Both the position numbers and the translations under genes were made by a program. DNA of 64,000 nucleotides from Clitoria ternatea (taxonomy: Eukaryota; Streptophyta; Magnoliopsida; Fabales; Fabaceae), in NCBI GenBank assembly GCA_037962975.1, contig CM075676.1, forward strand, positions 46,982,001-47,046,000, read 5' to 3'. The notes under the pieces are model-generated. The model made no database searches and was not told the DNA's origin. It saw only the letters and a list, made by a program, of their open reading frames with translations. This document shows, in pieces, positions 11,701-24,157 of the stretch; the stretch's first letter is position 1; every line of letters begins with the position of its first letter.

Positions 11701-14700
11701 TTTTACTTCGTTCAATCAATGAAATTTTAATCTTTGACATGAGTTGATATTCTTACACAAATGATCCAGCATTGATCTCATGCCACACCATTGATTGATC
11801 AGGTTTAGCAGTAACCTTATCCCAGAAAAATGGCTTTAGTTTTGCCTTTGGAGCATCACCACCACCCTCACTAGAAGAACTTACCTCTTTAGCACAAACT
11901 GGTCCTTGATTTTTACCTGCCAAAGGTTTGGAAGGAGCAGGGGGAGGCTGAACACCTTTGGGGGGTGGTGGTGCCCGAGGAGCAAAAGGCGGCGGTGGCG
12001 GTGCCCAACCCGGTGGTGGTGGTAGACCAGGTGGTGGAGGGGTTGGTTTTTCATTAGGAGCTGCTGGTGGTGGTCTTGCTGCTGCTGCTGCTTCTCCTGC
12101 CGCTGTTGCTGCTACTTCTACTGCTGCTGGTGGTGCTGCTGGTGCTGCTGGTGCTGGCGGTACTACTTGCCCTGCACCTTCTGATGATTTTGCCTCAAAA
12201 CTCTCAATCAATGATGCGACTTTGTTATTATTTCCACCTTCACCTCCACCCTTAATGGACCAATTTCTAACATTAGCAGTATTCTCTTCATTGTCATTGT
12301 CATTGTCATTGTCATTGTTGTTGTCATTATCATTGTCATTTTCATTGTCATTGTCTTTGTCATTGTCTTTGTTATTGTGAATGTGATTATTCATGTCAGG
12401 TTCTTCATTGGAAACATCTCCTAAACGGACAACCTTCATTGAACCTGAAGAGAAGAATGAACATAATCTGAGGTACCAAGTGTAACTAAGGGATAATAAT
12501 AATCAATCATTGAATTTATGTAATATCCCCTTAGTGATTCCTAACAGTTATCCAGGGTCTGATTAAAATCAGAATAAATTTTTTACTTTCCAAACTTCTC
12601 CGGTAATAAACAGTAGAAACTTAAGGACAATGTTACTTAAAACCACCTAAAACCCCTTTCTGGGACTCTAGTAATGGATTACACACAAATGGTAATTGAT
12701 TACCAGCAAATGACCTACATAGGAAAATTACACACTCTCCTGGTAATCGATTATTAGACACCCACAAAGAGGTTTTGGGTGGTTTTAAGTAACATAGCCC
12801 TTAGGTTCCTACTGTTTATTGTCGGAGAAGTTTGGAAAGTGAAAAATTTACTCAGATTTTAATAGACCCGGGATAAATGTTAGGAATAGTTAAGGGAACG
12901 TTACAATTTAAACCTTTGAAGATCCTTGAATAAAAGACTCCAAAAAACAAAACATGATGATTCATTGTGTTCCTTATAAGAGAATGTCAGGTGACATTTG
13001 ATACAATGAATGTTTTGACATGTCCGGTAAGGGACATGAGTTCAGAATAAAAGTTTTCCATGTTTGACAAAAGATAATTAAAATGTCTCCAAAGCATTAA
13101 AGATTTCCAAGAAAGTTAGAAAGCAACCAAAAGCATTTAATTTCCTTAGGAATCTTATAATTTTCTTGGAAATGAAAGATTTCTAATATCAAATTCTCCA
13201 CTGTTTTTTGTACAAACTTTTGGAAATAGAAATCAATGAGACAATTTTGTAATCAAAAGAAAAAATAGAAAATTTTTCAAACCAAACGGTATTAAGAGTT
13301 TACTCTTTTGTGGTTTCATATATCATGGACAGATAAGGTAATGTAGAAAGAAGAACAGCAGCATACCACCAGAATAATCACTTGAGGTCAATATAAGCAG
13401 AGGGCTATCTTCTTTGTCAACTTTGCTTTCTATGCACTCACTATAGCAGAGAGCCAAGCCTATCAAGATTATGATTCCTGATACAATGGCACCTATAATA
13501 ATTGTTTGCTGCTTCTTGTTATCATTGTTGTTATCATTGCTAGGTGCTGGTGGATTAGGAGATGTTGTAGGTTGAGAATTTTTAGTTGGAGAAGAACGAG
13601 GTCTACGAGGTGGTGGTGGTGGTGGAGATGGTTCATCAAATTCATGGAGAGTTGTAGGTGGAGTTGGTGATGGTGATGGTGGAGAACTGGCTGGGGCATG
13701 ACTTGGTGATCCTACAGGAGCAGCTGGTCTTGGTGAAATATCATTGTGTGGTGAATCAGCAATCAAATGTCTTCCATGACCACTTTCTGCACTCAAGGTT
13801 GATCTATAATGCTTTGCCAACAAATATCTATACCTACCCTTCTCTTCTGAGACAGGAGCATGAGGAGTTGTGCTCTTTTCTATGCAGTCCAATTTTTTTT
13901 TATTTGGATACAAGTGAGGATCTTTGACATCATTGTTCCTCCTCTCTATCAATTGTCTCCTGTTATGTTTCTGCACATTCTCTACCTGTATCAACCAAAT
14001 GAGAAAAAGTACACCATTCAGTATGGTGCAAAAGATTACATAACATGTGACATAATTCCATGAGTCCAGTTGCCATGTTTATATAACAAATATATTCTTC
14101 TTGAATATATTCCAAGAGAATTAATTCCATCTAATAAATGAGATTAAAAGTATTTTAGAAAAGTATAATAAATATTATCATTAATAAAAATAACTACTTC
14201 ATGTAGAAAGTTAAGGTAAGTACTGTTCCTATGTGTGATGATGTATTAATCACAAACATAAAAAGAAAAACTAATAATAACTTGATGCTACAAGAGCTTC
14301 CATTATATGTGGGGTTCAATGAAAAGTCGGACCTATCAAGTGGACTTACTTCGTAGGTCTAATGATGTATTAATCACAAACATAATAGAATTATTTTAAA
14401 TTTGACTAAATCATCTGCTTATTTAGTTTCTAGTTTAAATAAAATGATTTAAACATTCTATTTCCATTTTTACAATTTTTAAAATATCAGCTACACCTTA
14501 CACAATAGTAATGGACTTATTTGCAAGAAACATGTATGCATATTTTTCATAAGTACTACTTTTTAGTATCCATTTAGAAATCAGTTAGAAAAATAAAAAT
14601 AAAAAAAATTTAGTGATTAATATTAATTTTATACGTTTTAAATTTCCATTAAGTCAACATTTTTTTTCATGGGTCAAACCTATAAAAAAAAATAAGGGAT

Positions 14701-15375
14701 TTCAAAGTTGTTGACCCTGTTTGATGTATTCATTTACGAGTTCCTTCTTTGAAAAAGAAAGATGGAAAGACTCTTTATGCTTCACAAACAGTAACACAGT
14801 AACTGGTAAATAAAAAGCAGATTTAACAAAATTCACAATAAAATTGTATTTGACGCACAAACAGACTCAGGTAACTCTATAGCCAGAGCCTAGGCATAAC
14901 ATAATTCACATGAACCAGTTTAATATTATTTAAGATCTAAAAGCAGGGTAAGTTCTACATATAACCAAAACACAAAAACACAGGATTTCCAATCAGAGAA
15001 ACCAATTATACTATCAAACCAAAAATAAATATTACATGCAGACAAATTCAAACCACAGCTTTCGAAAAGTATTAAAAAATTAATAAAAAAGACCATTATA
15101 TGGTTATTCAGAATATAAAGAAAAACCAGAAAACCAGCTGAGAAATTCCAACGAAGAATAAAAAATGGTATATAAAATTCTGATACCTGTATTTGATGAT
15201 GTACATAAAATGATGGCAATGATAAGAAAACTCCAGCATCTTTATAGAACTCCTCTTCCTTCCCCCTCTTCCCCTCTGACTCTGAGCCCCCTTGAGCCAA
15301 CGCACAAAGTAGAATGACATAAAAAGCCGCATAACTCCGTCTTATCAATTCCATTATTGTTACCAACTTCACCAA
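8758..15375 (-). CDS. Group I plant formin (FH1-FH2), six exons, 939 aa
   Basis: Formins nucleate and elongate actin filaments; plant group I members are anchored in the plasma membrane. Exons (minus): 15375-15187, 13985-13367, 12444-11757, 11620-11427, 10601-10366, 9651-8758. All introns are GT-AG and the sum is 2820 bp, in frame to TGA. Residues 1-30 look like a signal peptide. A proline-rich extracellular part (about 148-210) precedes a membrane segment, TIIIGAIVSGIIILIGLALC (about 224-243). An Asn/Asp tract follows (about 288-323), then the FH1 poly-proline region (about 402-443). FH2 begins at KLKPFFWDKV (about 470) and contains GNRMNDGTYRGGAQAF. The C-terminus is acidic (DDEDDDDD). The start at 15375 is the longest; Met at residue 8 is an alternative. 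The subgroup could be FH11-like, but I am not certain. Confidence 0.93.
12289..12372. repeat. (TTGTCA)n microsatellite coding an Asn/Asp tract
   Basis: Hexamer-like repeats of TTGTCA, with TTGTTG and TTTTCA variants, run through formin exon 3. On the coding strand they give alternating Asn and Asp for about 35 residues, between the membrane segment and FH1. Confidence 0.92.
12519..12905. mobile_element. Palindromic MITE in formin intron 2
   Basis: The two halves are long inverted repeats. The left arm begins TGTAATATCCCCTTAGTGAT and the right arm, reversed, begins TGTAACGTTCCCTTAACTAT. Homology continues for well over 100 bp on each side, including ACTTTCCAAACTTCTCCG and GTTACTTAAAACCACC (with small differences). 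ATTTA flanks both ends (12514-12518 and 12906-12910), a likely 5-bp target duplication. No protein is encoded. The superfamily is uncertain. Confidence 0.82.
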
Positions 15376-17424
15376 CCCAAAAGCTAGATTCCCTTCTCAT
15401 CTCTCATTGAACTTTGAAATTCCTTCCAGGTTTCCCAAAAAACTTATTACAAATCCAATAGTATATCACTTGTTGTGTCCAATGCAATCATCCAAACTTC
15501 GCAGATCGTTGATCAAGTTTTGCACCAACCCGCGAAGATTGGAAAATTCCAAAGGATCCCAGAAACTATGGAACAAGGTTGGAATTAATTAATGTGGCAA
15601 GAATTCAGAGAAATGTGAAAGTTTGATGAAGCGGAAACAATAGAATACGTTACGTGCGTGAGAGCAAAACCCAATTCATGCAAAGGTGAATGATTAAGGA
15701 AACAACTAAAGGGCGTTGAATCTACGTGGAAAGTTTTGTTTTGTTTTTTTTGGTTTGTTTGTTTGTTTGTTTTGTTTTTTTGTTTTGGAGATGTTAATGA
15801 ATTGGGGTGGCAGTGCAAGAATTAGGGTCGCTGGGGAAATTGATGATTCGAAGGTTTCTTTCTTGTGCTGCTGGGTTGGAAGAAGGGGCCTCAGAGGAGA
15901 GAGAAAGGCAACGATGCATTGATTGAAGTCCTAAAAGGGACGTGGGGAGAACAATGTGGGACACCCATGTCTTCCATGCGTCTTTTGCTTTCCTACCCAC
16001 AACATCCAAGTTTTTAGAAACTTCCACCACAATATAATTTTGTTTGTAGCTTTTTGCCCCTATACTTATCTTATTTACAAACAATAGTCATTGGGTGGTG
16101 CATTATAAATTATAAATATGCTTAAATATATTTTGGCTCCAATAAAATAAAGGCTTTTTATTTTGGTTTTCTATAATTTTTTCTTTTATATTTAACTTCT
16201 GTCAAATACTTTGTTCCCGGTCCTTATTATTAAATGTGTATTTGGTTAAGTTAATTAAAAGTTGAAAACCGTTAGAAGCTAAAAGTTGATAAGCTAGTTA
16301 CTAATTATATTACAGTACCTAATAAATATAAAATCATATAAAATAACATACTTATTATTTAGGCTGTAATTTTTTTTGTTTGCCCACACCTATTAATTTT
16401 TATGAGATATTTCAATTAATCTTAAATTTAACAAAAATGTTTAGCTTTTTACTTTTTAATAATTTTAAGTTTTATCCAAAATAAAAACTATTTATTAAAA
16501 ACGTGACATGATGCACCTACTTGGGAAAAAACTATAGATTTTACTTTTATAATTAAAATTTTTTGAATTTTTTTAAAAATAAATAAAGGGAGGAAAGGAA
16601 GAGAAGAAGCAACCTTATAGTTAACATGTTTTACTTTTTTAAAATAAAATAAAGGTTTTCATTTTTTAAGTAAGATAAAGGTAATATTAAGAATTATTAA
16701 AATTATGAAGGGATAATAAAGTAAAAATGTATTTTAACTACTAACTGAAATCTAAAACGTTACTTCAAGTAACGTTTCATAAAACGTTACTTGCTAGATG
16801 AAAGCGTTACATACACAAACACCTTTATTTTTCTCAAAGAGATATTTTAGATATTGACTTTAGCTTTCAGTTAGCTAAAATACCTTGTCAAATATTCACT
16901 AAGTTAAATTTGTTAAGAGTGAAAGTAACAAGTACATACTAGAATGAGGTCAAAGATTATTGATAACTATGTAATTTATAGATAGGAAGAATTGTTTTAT
17001 ATGTTGGATTCATTCCCGTAATGTACTATTTTTTGTCATATTTTGTTAGAATTTTTAATAATTATCTTAGGATTTATTTTAATATTTAGTTTTTGTTTAT
17101 TTTTGTTACTTCAAGAAAAAGTATTTTTCTAATGAAAAATTTATCATAATTGTGACTACTTTTTATGTCAATATTGTATTTGTGATGAAAAGTTTAGTAT
17201 TTGTGACTATAACACAATTGAGAATTAGTAACAATGAGTGATTAACTTTTTGTCACGAAAGTTAATTTTCTTGTTGTATATGATTTAGTTCGTGTATGCT
17301 TTGTTTTTGTGTTTTACAGGTAAATAAGTACAAAATAACCAATTTATATTCAAAACGGCGAAGTCCAAAAAGGCCTATGATGAGTAAGGATCATATGAGA
17401 TGTGATGAGATTAAGTGTAACTAG
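15376..17424. other. Formin 5' flank and AT-rich intergenic DNA
   Basis: The first few hundred bases should hold the formin 5' UTR and promoter, but I see no clear TATA box. A GTTT-type microsatellite lies at 15738-15786. At 16755-16777 there is a perfect 23-nt palindrome (arms AAACGTTACTT), with a further half copy just after it. The segment from about 16230 to 16910 has weak inverted-repeat ends with AGCTAAAAG-like motifs and may be an old MITE. Otherwise nothing recognisable was found. Confidence 0.5.
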
Positions 17425-19851
17425 TATAACGTTCTTAATTTTTAAAATAAATTTCAATAAATCAAATAAAATTTCACAAACAATTTAAATTTCTAAAACA
17501 GATTTTTGATTCAACAATATTAATATCTGTTTTACATAAATCCGACCGGCTCATTTAAAATAAAAATAAATACAATGACGGTATACTCAGGAGTCGGCTA
17601 AGGCTTCTACCAAAAATAGCTATGTACAATCCGAGTAGCTGAGTGACTTCACATATCATCTTCGTGTCCTACATCCACTGAAAAATAACAACAGTAGGGG
17701 GTGAGCATAAACATATCAAATAACAGTTATTGAATCGGATTAAAAGTCCAATTCATAACTATATAAATCATAACCGAATCATACATATCATAAAGCAGCA
17801 TGTATTCTCAATAGCATATTTATCAATGCATATGCACACGGATCCATTTCTAATGATGGGATTTTCACAACATAATATCTCAGCTCCCAGCTGATTCGGC
17901 CGTTTTACAGGTACCAAACCGCTCTGCGCCCATAATGTAACATCGGTCACTCTCAGTGACAGCGGTAACACAACTCAGTGTTACGGGTCGGCCTTGAGTC
18001 CAACTCAAAGGCGTCCGTGGTATTCAAATAAACCACCACAGGGTCTGTGCCTATCATCAGGCCGTCCTCCCATCTGGACCGGCATCACAGGTCCCCTGCA
18101 GTCCTGTGTGCGTCTGAATGCACATGTTATGCCATATAATCATGCATCAATAAACTACCTGAGTTCAACTATCAGGCCTCCACTCGGTATAACAACAAAC
18201 ATAGCATGTATTTATATATCATGATAATTTCATGAATATAATTCATATCATATTCATCAATCATATACTAACATCATCTCATGCTATCAACCAATCAAAT
18301 CATCAACATAATCGTCACATAAGTATCCCATGAAAAGTTCATGGAAACTATTCTCATCATCGGTCACACATATATCCAATCATCACATAAATATCATTAA
18401 TATAAATGGAAGATATAAAACATAAAATATGTTATTTAATCGAGGTCTCAATAACAATTTATACACACAACATATATATATATACATCATAACAATATTA
18501 CCCCAAATCCATTCATAAACCATTTATTTGAGATGTAACGCTCCCCCTACCTGGAATAAGGAGTTCCAGTAGCCTTTCAAATGTTATCCTAGTCACTGCT
18601 CCCAAATTTCGACTGGAATTGCAGTATTGTACCACTCCCAAGCTTTCTTCGTGAAGAGAAGAAATGGAGATTTGATATTATTCTTCTTTGTTGGATAGTT
18701 CCAGTAGAGGTTGAAGATAAAAAGATTTTTAGATGATGCTTTGCACTTTCCAAAAGTTTCAAGTTACTCCAACGATAGAAGTACTTATATATCTTTCACG
18801 TAGAAGAGACATGAATGAATTGAAGTATTCTGACACACGTCTCTTTAATGATAATGAAGGATTAAGATATTTAGTGAAAAGGGGACAGAACATCAAAAAG
18901 GGTCTCATACTTAGAAAATATCTAAAAAGTGAACCTGCTAGAATATAGAAGAACAGAGTGACGTGGAAAGTATCCATAATTAAAATAATTATTAATTTCG
19001 ACTTTGTTCCTGTATATTCTGACGCAGTTTCAGTGTCCTGGGCATATCTTTCCAGAAAGACTCATCAAAGTCTCTTTCTGCTCAGAATTCCTTCATTCAG
19101 AGGAAATTCACTCGGAAAGGTTTCACCCCATGAAACACTCAGCTTCCTTTCCTCAGAAATGACCCACTCATAAATATCTTATTCGGAAATACATCAATCA
19201 GACATATCTCACTCGGTTATACCTCTTCCCGAGTCAAAGTCTTTGAAAGGTCACTCGGAGTTCAAAGTCCAATTCCATTCGCAGAAATCTTCTACTTGAA
19301 GGGATTACTCAGGGTTGAAGAGTCTTGATGACGAATCCGAGCACAAGCTCTCAGAAACACTAAAGATTGATCCGAGCACGAATTAAATGAATTTACCACT
19401 CGGATATGTACTCTCCTCGGAATTATTCACTCAGAAAACATAATTGGAGTTGAAGTCTTTCTCTTTGTCCAGAAGCACTCCTCTTGAAAAGACTCACTCG
19501 GAAGTCTCAACCGATGTCGTACCACTCGGAAACCAAAATGTCTTACTTGGCGCCTTTCCTCTTAGAAAGTCTCACTCGGTATCATTTCACTCGGAAGTGT
19601 CACACTCGAAAGTATCTCATTCAGACACAGAATTTTCTTAACTCAGAAATGATTCTCTTAATGATGTTTCACTCGGAAACATCTTAAATTTTCTTAGAAT
19701 TAATCTTTTCTGTCTTATTTCACTCAGAATCGAATAATTTTCACTCGGAAAATCTTGTCTTTGACATTTTCACTCGGAAATTCATTCGAAAATTCTCCTT
19801 TAATCCTTAATAAATTATTTTTCTAAAAATCATAAAAATTGGGATGTTACA
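17425..19851 (-). repeat. 3' LTR of the gag-only element
   Basis: It matches 21428-23840 almost base for base, with scattered substitutions and small indels. On the plus strand it opens TATAACGTTCTT and closes GGGATGTTACA. Its right half is packed with short CACTCGGAA-like repeats (about 19180-19790). Confidence 0.93.
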
Positions 19852-19862
19852 TTTCTCCCCCC
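19852..19862 (-). other. Polypurine tract of the gag-only element
   Basis: The minus strand reads GGGGGGAGAAA immediately before the 3' LTR. Confidence 0.85.
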
Positions 19863-20330
19863 TATAAAACTTTCTTCCTCGAAATTTAATAGCTCACACA
19901 TTATTAGAAATAAAAGAACACACATCATTAAAAATAAAAGAATAAGTTATACCCGAGTCAACATCATATTAAGAATTGGTGTTCCCGAGTGAACACTTAT
20001 ATAAAACTCCTATATATACATAAAACTTATATAATCTCTCGGTTTAACATAGCAACGGGTATTTTTAGGTGTTTAACCTACATTTTAGAAATAAAAGGAA
20101 TGTATGGCACCCGGATCAAAGATTTCCGAGAGTTCAGAACCATAAATAGTTCACTCACTCTGTACCATGTCACCAGCTTGTTCGGCCTCTTCTGCATGAA
20201 TGGTAAACACTCTTCTAACAACTTGTGGATTAGCATTCCTATCTTGGTCGTTTCTTCCAATCATTAAGTTACTACGCCCACTATTTCCTCCTCTATTTCC
20301 GACTCCATGGCCTCATCTTCAGAAGCCCTC

Positions 20331-21248
20331 TCAGTTTATGCTAGCATTAGACTCGGTCGGTTGCAAATAAGGACAATTAGGACGAATGTGTCCTTTCTCA
20401 TTGCATTGGAAACAAATAATTTTGTCTCGGTTACATTCACTTGAAAAATGATTACCACCACACTTGAAACATTTAATGTTCCTCGGATAACTCACCGATC
20501 GGCCACCAGAATTCACTTGGCCTCGGGATTTTGAGGATAATCCACCTCTATTAAACTTCCCTTGCTTTTTAAAATTGATCGGTGGTAGTTTAGAAGAACT
20601 ATCTGACCTGCTGCTCGACCCGGTAGAGGCTTTGTCGTCTTCCTCATATATTCTGCATTTGTTGACAAGAATCGGAAAACTCCTGATTTCTTGGTGTCAG
20701 AAAGCCTTTTTAATGTTTGGTCTCAGTCCACTTTCAAATTTGATGCACTTTGAGCCCTCAGTGCCCGGCAATTGAAAAAGAGGGTAAAACAAACACAATT
20801 CTTCGAATTTTGCCGCGTATTCCTCCACACTCAGATTACCTTGTCTGAGTTCCATAAATTCCAATTCCTTCTGGCTTCTAACAATATTCGGGAAATATTT
20901 TTCAAGGAAATATTCCTTGAAATTTTCCCAGTTTAACTCGGTTCCCATGGTCGTCAGTCGGCTTTTGGCCATTCTCCACCAATTTTCAGCTTCTTTCCGA
21001 AGCATGAATGCAGCGTATTCAACCTTCTGTGCCTCAGTGCATTATAAACTGCCAAAGATCCGTTCAAGATCCTGGATCCAGGCATACGCTCGGTCGGGCT
21101 GAAATCCTCCATGGAATTCAGTCGGTTTTCGCTTGAGAAAACAATCAATACTATAATTGTCACTCGGTTGAGGGGTATTCTGCCTTTCTAAGATGTCAGC
21201 CACACGCTAGAAGGCAGCAGCTATTGCATCCATACCATGAGGGTCCAT
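20331..21248 (-). pseudogene. Broken gag of the gag-only element
   Basis: One continuous 306-codon frame runs from ATG at 21248 to TGA at 20331, interrupted by only three nonsense codons at 21207-21209 (TAG), 21042-21044 (TAA) and 20697-20699 (TGA). The retrotransposon gag domain is clear (WENFKEYFLEKYFP, GNLSVEEYAAKFEELC). Two zinc knuckles follow near the C-terminus, CFKCGGNHFSSEC and CFQCNEKGHIRPNC. Their spacings match the two knuckles in the neighbouring gypsy gag (30079-31584). In that alignment the second stop falls on a Gln and the third on an Arg, so C-to-T changes would explain both (CAA to TAA, CGA to TGA). No protease motif follows. Confidence 0.88.
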
Positions 21249-21412
21249 TTTCCTATCCTGAAATAATCATCACACTTTAGTACCTCTCATGGATATGAAA
21301 GCAATGTATTTATAGTTGATTTCCTCAACTATAACACGTAACAACAGTGATATGATTTCACTCAGTTCATAGCATTCAGTAGCTTAACCTTGGCCTTGGA
21401 ATTTTCAAGTCT

Positions 21413-21424
21413 GCTCTGATACCA
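21413..21424 (-). other. Primer binding site (tRNA-Met type)
   Basis: The minus strand reads TGGTATCAGAGC three bases inside the 5' LTR, complementary to the 3' end of initiator tRNA-Met as in many plant LTR elements. Confidence 0.92.
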
Positions 21425-21427
21425 AAA

Positions 21428-23840
21428 TATAACGTTCTTAATTTTTAAAATAAATTTCAATAAATTAAATAAAATTTCACAAATAATTTAAATTTCTAAA
21501 CCAGATTTCTGATTCAACAATATTAATATCTGTTTTACATAAATCTGACCCGCTCATTTAAAATAAAAATAAATACAATGATTCGGTATACTCAGGAGCC
21601 GGCCAAGGCTTCTACCAAAAATAGCTATGTACAATCCGAGTAGCTGAGTGACTTCACATATCATCTCCATGTCCTACATCCACTGAAAAATAACAACAGT
21701 AGGAGGTGAGCATAAACATATCAAATAACAGTTATTGAATCGGATTAAAAGTCCAATTCATAACTATATAAATCATAACAGAATCATACATATCATAAAT
21801 CAGCATGTATTCTCAATAGCATATTTATCAATGCATATGCACACGGATCCGTTTCTAATGATGGGATTTTCACAACATAATATCTCAGCTCCCAGCTGAT
21901 TCGGCCGTTTTACAGGTACCAAACCGCTCTGCGCCCATAATGTAACATCGGTCACTCTCAGTGACAGCGGTAACACAACTCAGTGTTACGGGCCGGCCTT
22001 GAGTCCAACTCAAAGGCGTCCGTGGTATTCAAATAAACCACCACAGGGTCTGTGTCTATCATCAGGCCATCCTTCCATCTGGACCGGCATCACAGGTCCC
22101 CTGCAGTCCTGTGTGCGTCTGAATGCACATGCTATGCCATATAATCATGCATCAACAAACTACCTGAGTTCAACTATCAGGCTTCCACTCGGTATAACAA
22201 CAAACATAGCATGCATTTATATATCATGATAATTTTATGAATATAATTCATATCATATTCATCAATCATATACTAACATCATCTCATGCTATCAACCGAT
22301 CAAATCATCAATATAATCGTCACATAAGTATCCCATGAAAAGTTCATGGAAACCATTCTCATCATCGGTCACACATATATCCAATCATCACATAAATATC
22401 ATTAATATAAATAGAAGATATAAAACATAAAATATGTTATTTAATCGGGGTCTCAATAACAATTTATACACACAACATATATATATATATATATACACAT
22501 TATAACAATAGTACCCCAAATCCATTCATAAACCATTTATTTGAGATGTAACGCTCCCCCTACCTGGAATAAGGAGTTCCAGTAGCCTTTCAAATGTTAT
22601 CCTAGTCACTGCTCCCAAATTCCGACTGGAATTGCAGTATTGTACCACTCCCAAGCTTTCTTCGTGAAGAGAAGAAATGGAGATTTGATATTATTCTTCT
22701 TTGTTGGATAGTTCCAGTAGAGGTTGAAGATAAAAAGATTTTTAGATGATGCTTTGCACTTTCCAAAAGTTTCAAGTTACTCTAACGATAGAAGTACTTA
22801 TATATCTTTCACGTAGAAGAGACGTGAATGAATTGAAGTATTCTGACACACGTCTCTTTAATGATAATGAAGGATTAAGATATTTAGTGAAAAGGGGACA
22901 GAACATCAAAAAGGGTCCCATACTTAGAAAATATCTAAAAAGTGAACCTGCTAGAATATAGAAGAACAGAGTGACGTGGAAAGCATCCATAATTAAAATA
23001 ATTATTAATTTCGACTTTGTTCCTGTATATTCTGACGCAGTTTCAGTGTCCTGGGCATATCTTTCCGGGAAGACTCATCAAAGTCTCTTTCCGCTCAGAA
23101 TTCCTTCATTCAGAGGAAATTCACTCAGAAAGGTTTCACCCCATGAAACACTCAGCTTCCCTTCCTCGGAAATGACCCACTAATAAATATCTTATTCGGA
23201 AATACATCAATCAGACGTATCTCACTCAGTTATACCTCTTCCTGAGTCAAAGTCTTTGAAAGGTCACTCGGAGTTCAAAGTCCAATTCCATTCGCAGAAA
23301 TCTTCCACTTGAAGGGATTACTCAGGGTTGAAGAGTCTTGATGACGAATCCGAGCACAAGCTCTCGGAAACACTAAAGATTGATCCGAGCACGAGTTAAA
23401 TGAATTTACCACTCGGATATGTACTCTCCTCGGAATTATTCACTCAGAAAACATAATTGAAGTTGAAGTTTTTCTCTTTGTCCAGAAGCACTCCTCTTGA
23501 AAAGACTCACTCGGAAGTCTCAACCGATGCCGTACTTGGCGCATTTCCTCTTAGAAAGTCTCACTCGGTATCATTTCACTCGGAAGTGTCATACTCGAAA
23601 GTATCTCATTCGGACACAGAATTTTCTTAACTCAGAAATGATTCTCTTAATGATGTTTCACTCGGAAACATCTTAAGTTCACTTAGAATTAATCTTTTCT
23701 GTCTTATTTCACTCAGAATCGAATAATTTTCACTCGGAAAATCTTGTCTTTGACATTTTCACTCGAAAATTCATTCGGAAATTCTCCTTTAATCCTTAAT
23801 AACTTATTTTTCTAAAAATCATAAAAATTGGGATGTTACA
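21428..23840 (-). repeat. 5' LTR of the gag-only element
   Basis: It is the partner of 17425-19851. It begins TGTAACATCC on the minus strand at 23840. An (AT)n run at about 22478-22494 is longer than in the other copy. Confidence 0.93.
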
Positions 23841-23928
23841 ACTAGGGTACGGTTTTATAATAAACATGATATGTCTGGTACATGTTCGGTGTGAATTTGA
23901 TGTGTATGTGGTAGGAGTAAAGTAGTAG

Positions 23929-24157
23929 CAGACTTAAAATAACAGAAACAACAGATTCACATGCATAACCAGCAACAAACTTAAATAGACAAAATCGCAG
24001 CAGACTTAACACTTGGACAACTGTAAGAAACTTAGAGTAAAGAAAACAACAGATTCACATGTAAGTAGCAACAGACTTAAACAAACACAATCACAACAAA
24101 CTTAACACTTAAACAACTATAACAAATTCACATGTATAAGTAGCAGAAGACTTAAAC
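23929..24157 (+). repeat. Imperfect tandem repeat beside the gypsy insertion
   Basis: Two to three degenerate units repeat CAACAGATTCACATG, then an A/C-rich stretch, then AGCAACAGACTTAAAC-like sequence. The gypsy element at 24158 inserted at the end of one unit (TAAAC). The function is unknown. Confidence 0.65.

Larger units (their letters stand above)
17425..23840 (-). mobile_element. Gag-only LTR retrotransposon with large LTRs
   Basis: The element is complete, lies on the minus strand, and is flanked by the perfect 5-bp duplication ACTAG (17420-17424 and 23841-23845). Two LTRs of about 2.4 kb (17425-19851 and 21428-23840) enclose only 1576 bp. Read on the minus strand, the LTR starts TGTAACATCC and ends GTTATA. 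The interior has a tRNA-Met primer site, a broken gag and a polypurine tract, but no protease, reverse transcriptase or integrase. It must have depended on enzymes from another element. The terminal TA in place of CA is shared by both LTRs and by the solo LTR at 58222. Confidence 0.93.

Noticed and set aside
11958..12380. 140-codon plus-strand frame rich in Gly, Leu and Ser
   Set aside because: It is the reverse complement of the formin FH1 and Asn/Asp repeats.
15716..15922. Phe/Cys-rich 68-codon frame
   Set aside because: A translation of the GTTT microsatellite upstream of the formin.
18733..19641. Paired frames repeated at 22746-23183
   Set aside because: They recur only because the two LTRs are duplicates; no protein motif is present.
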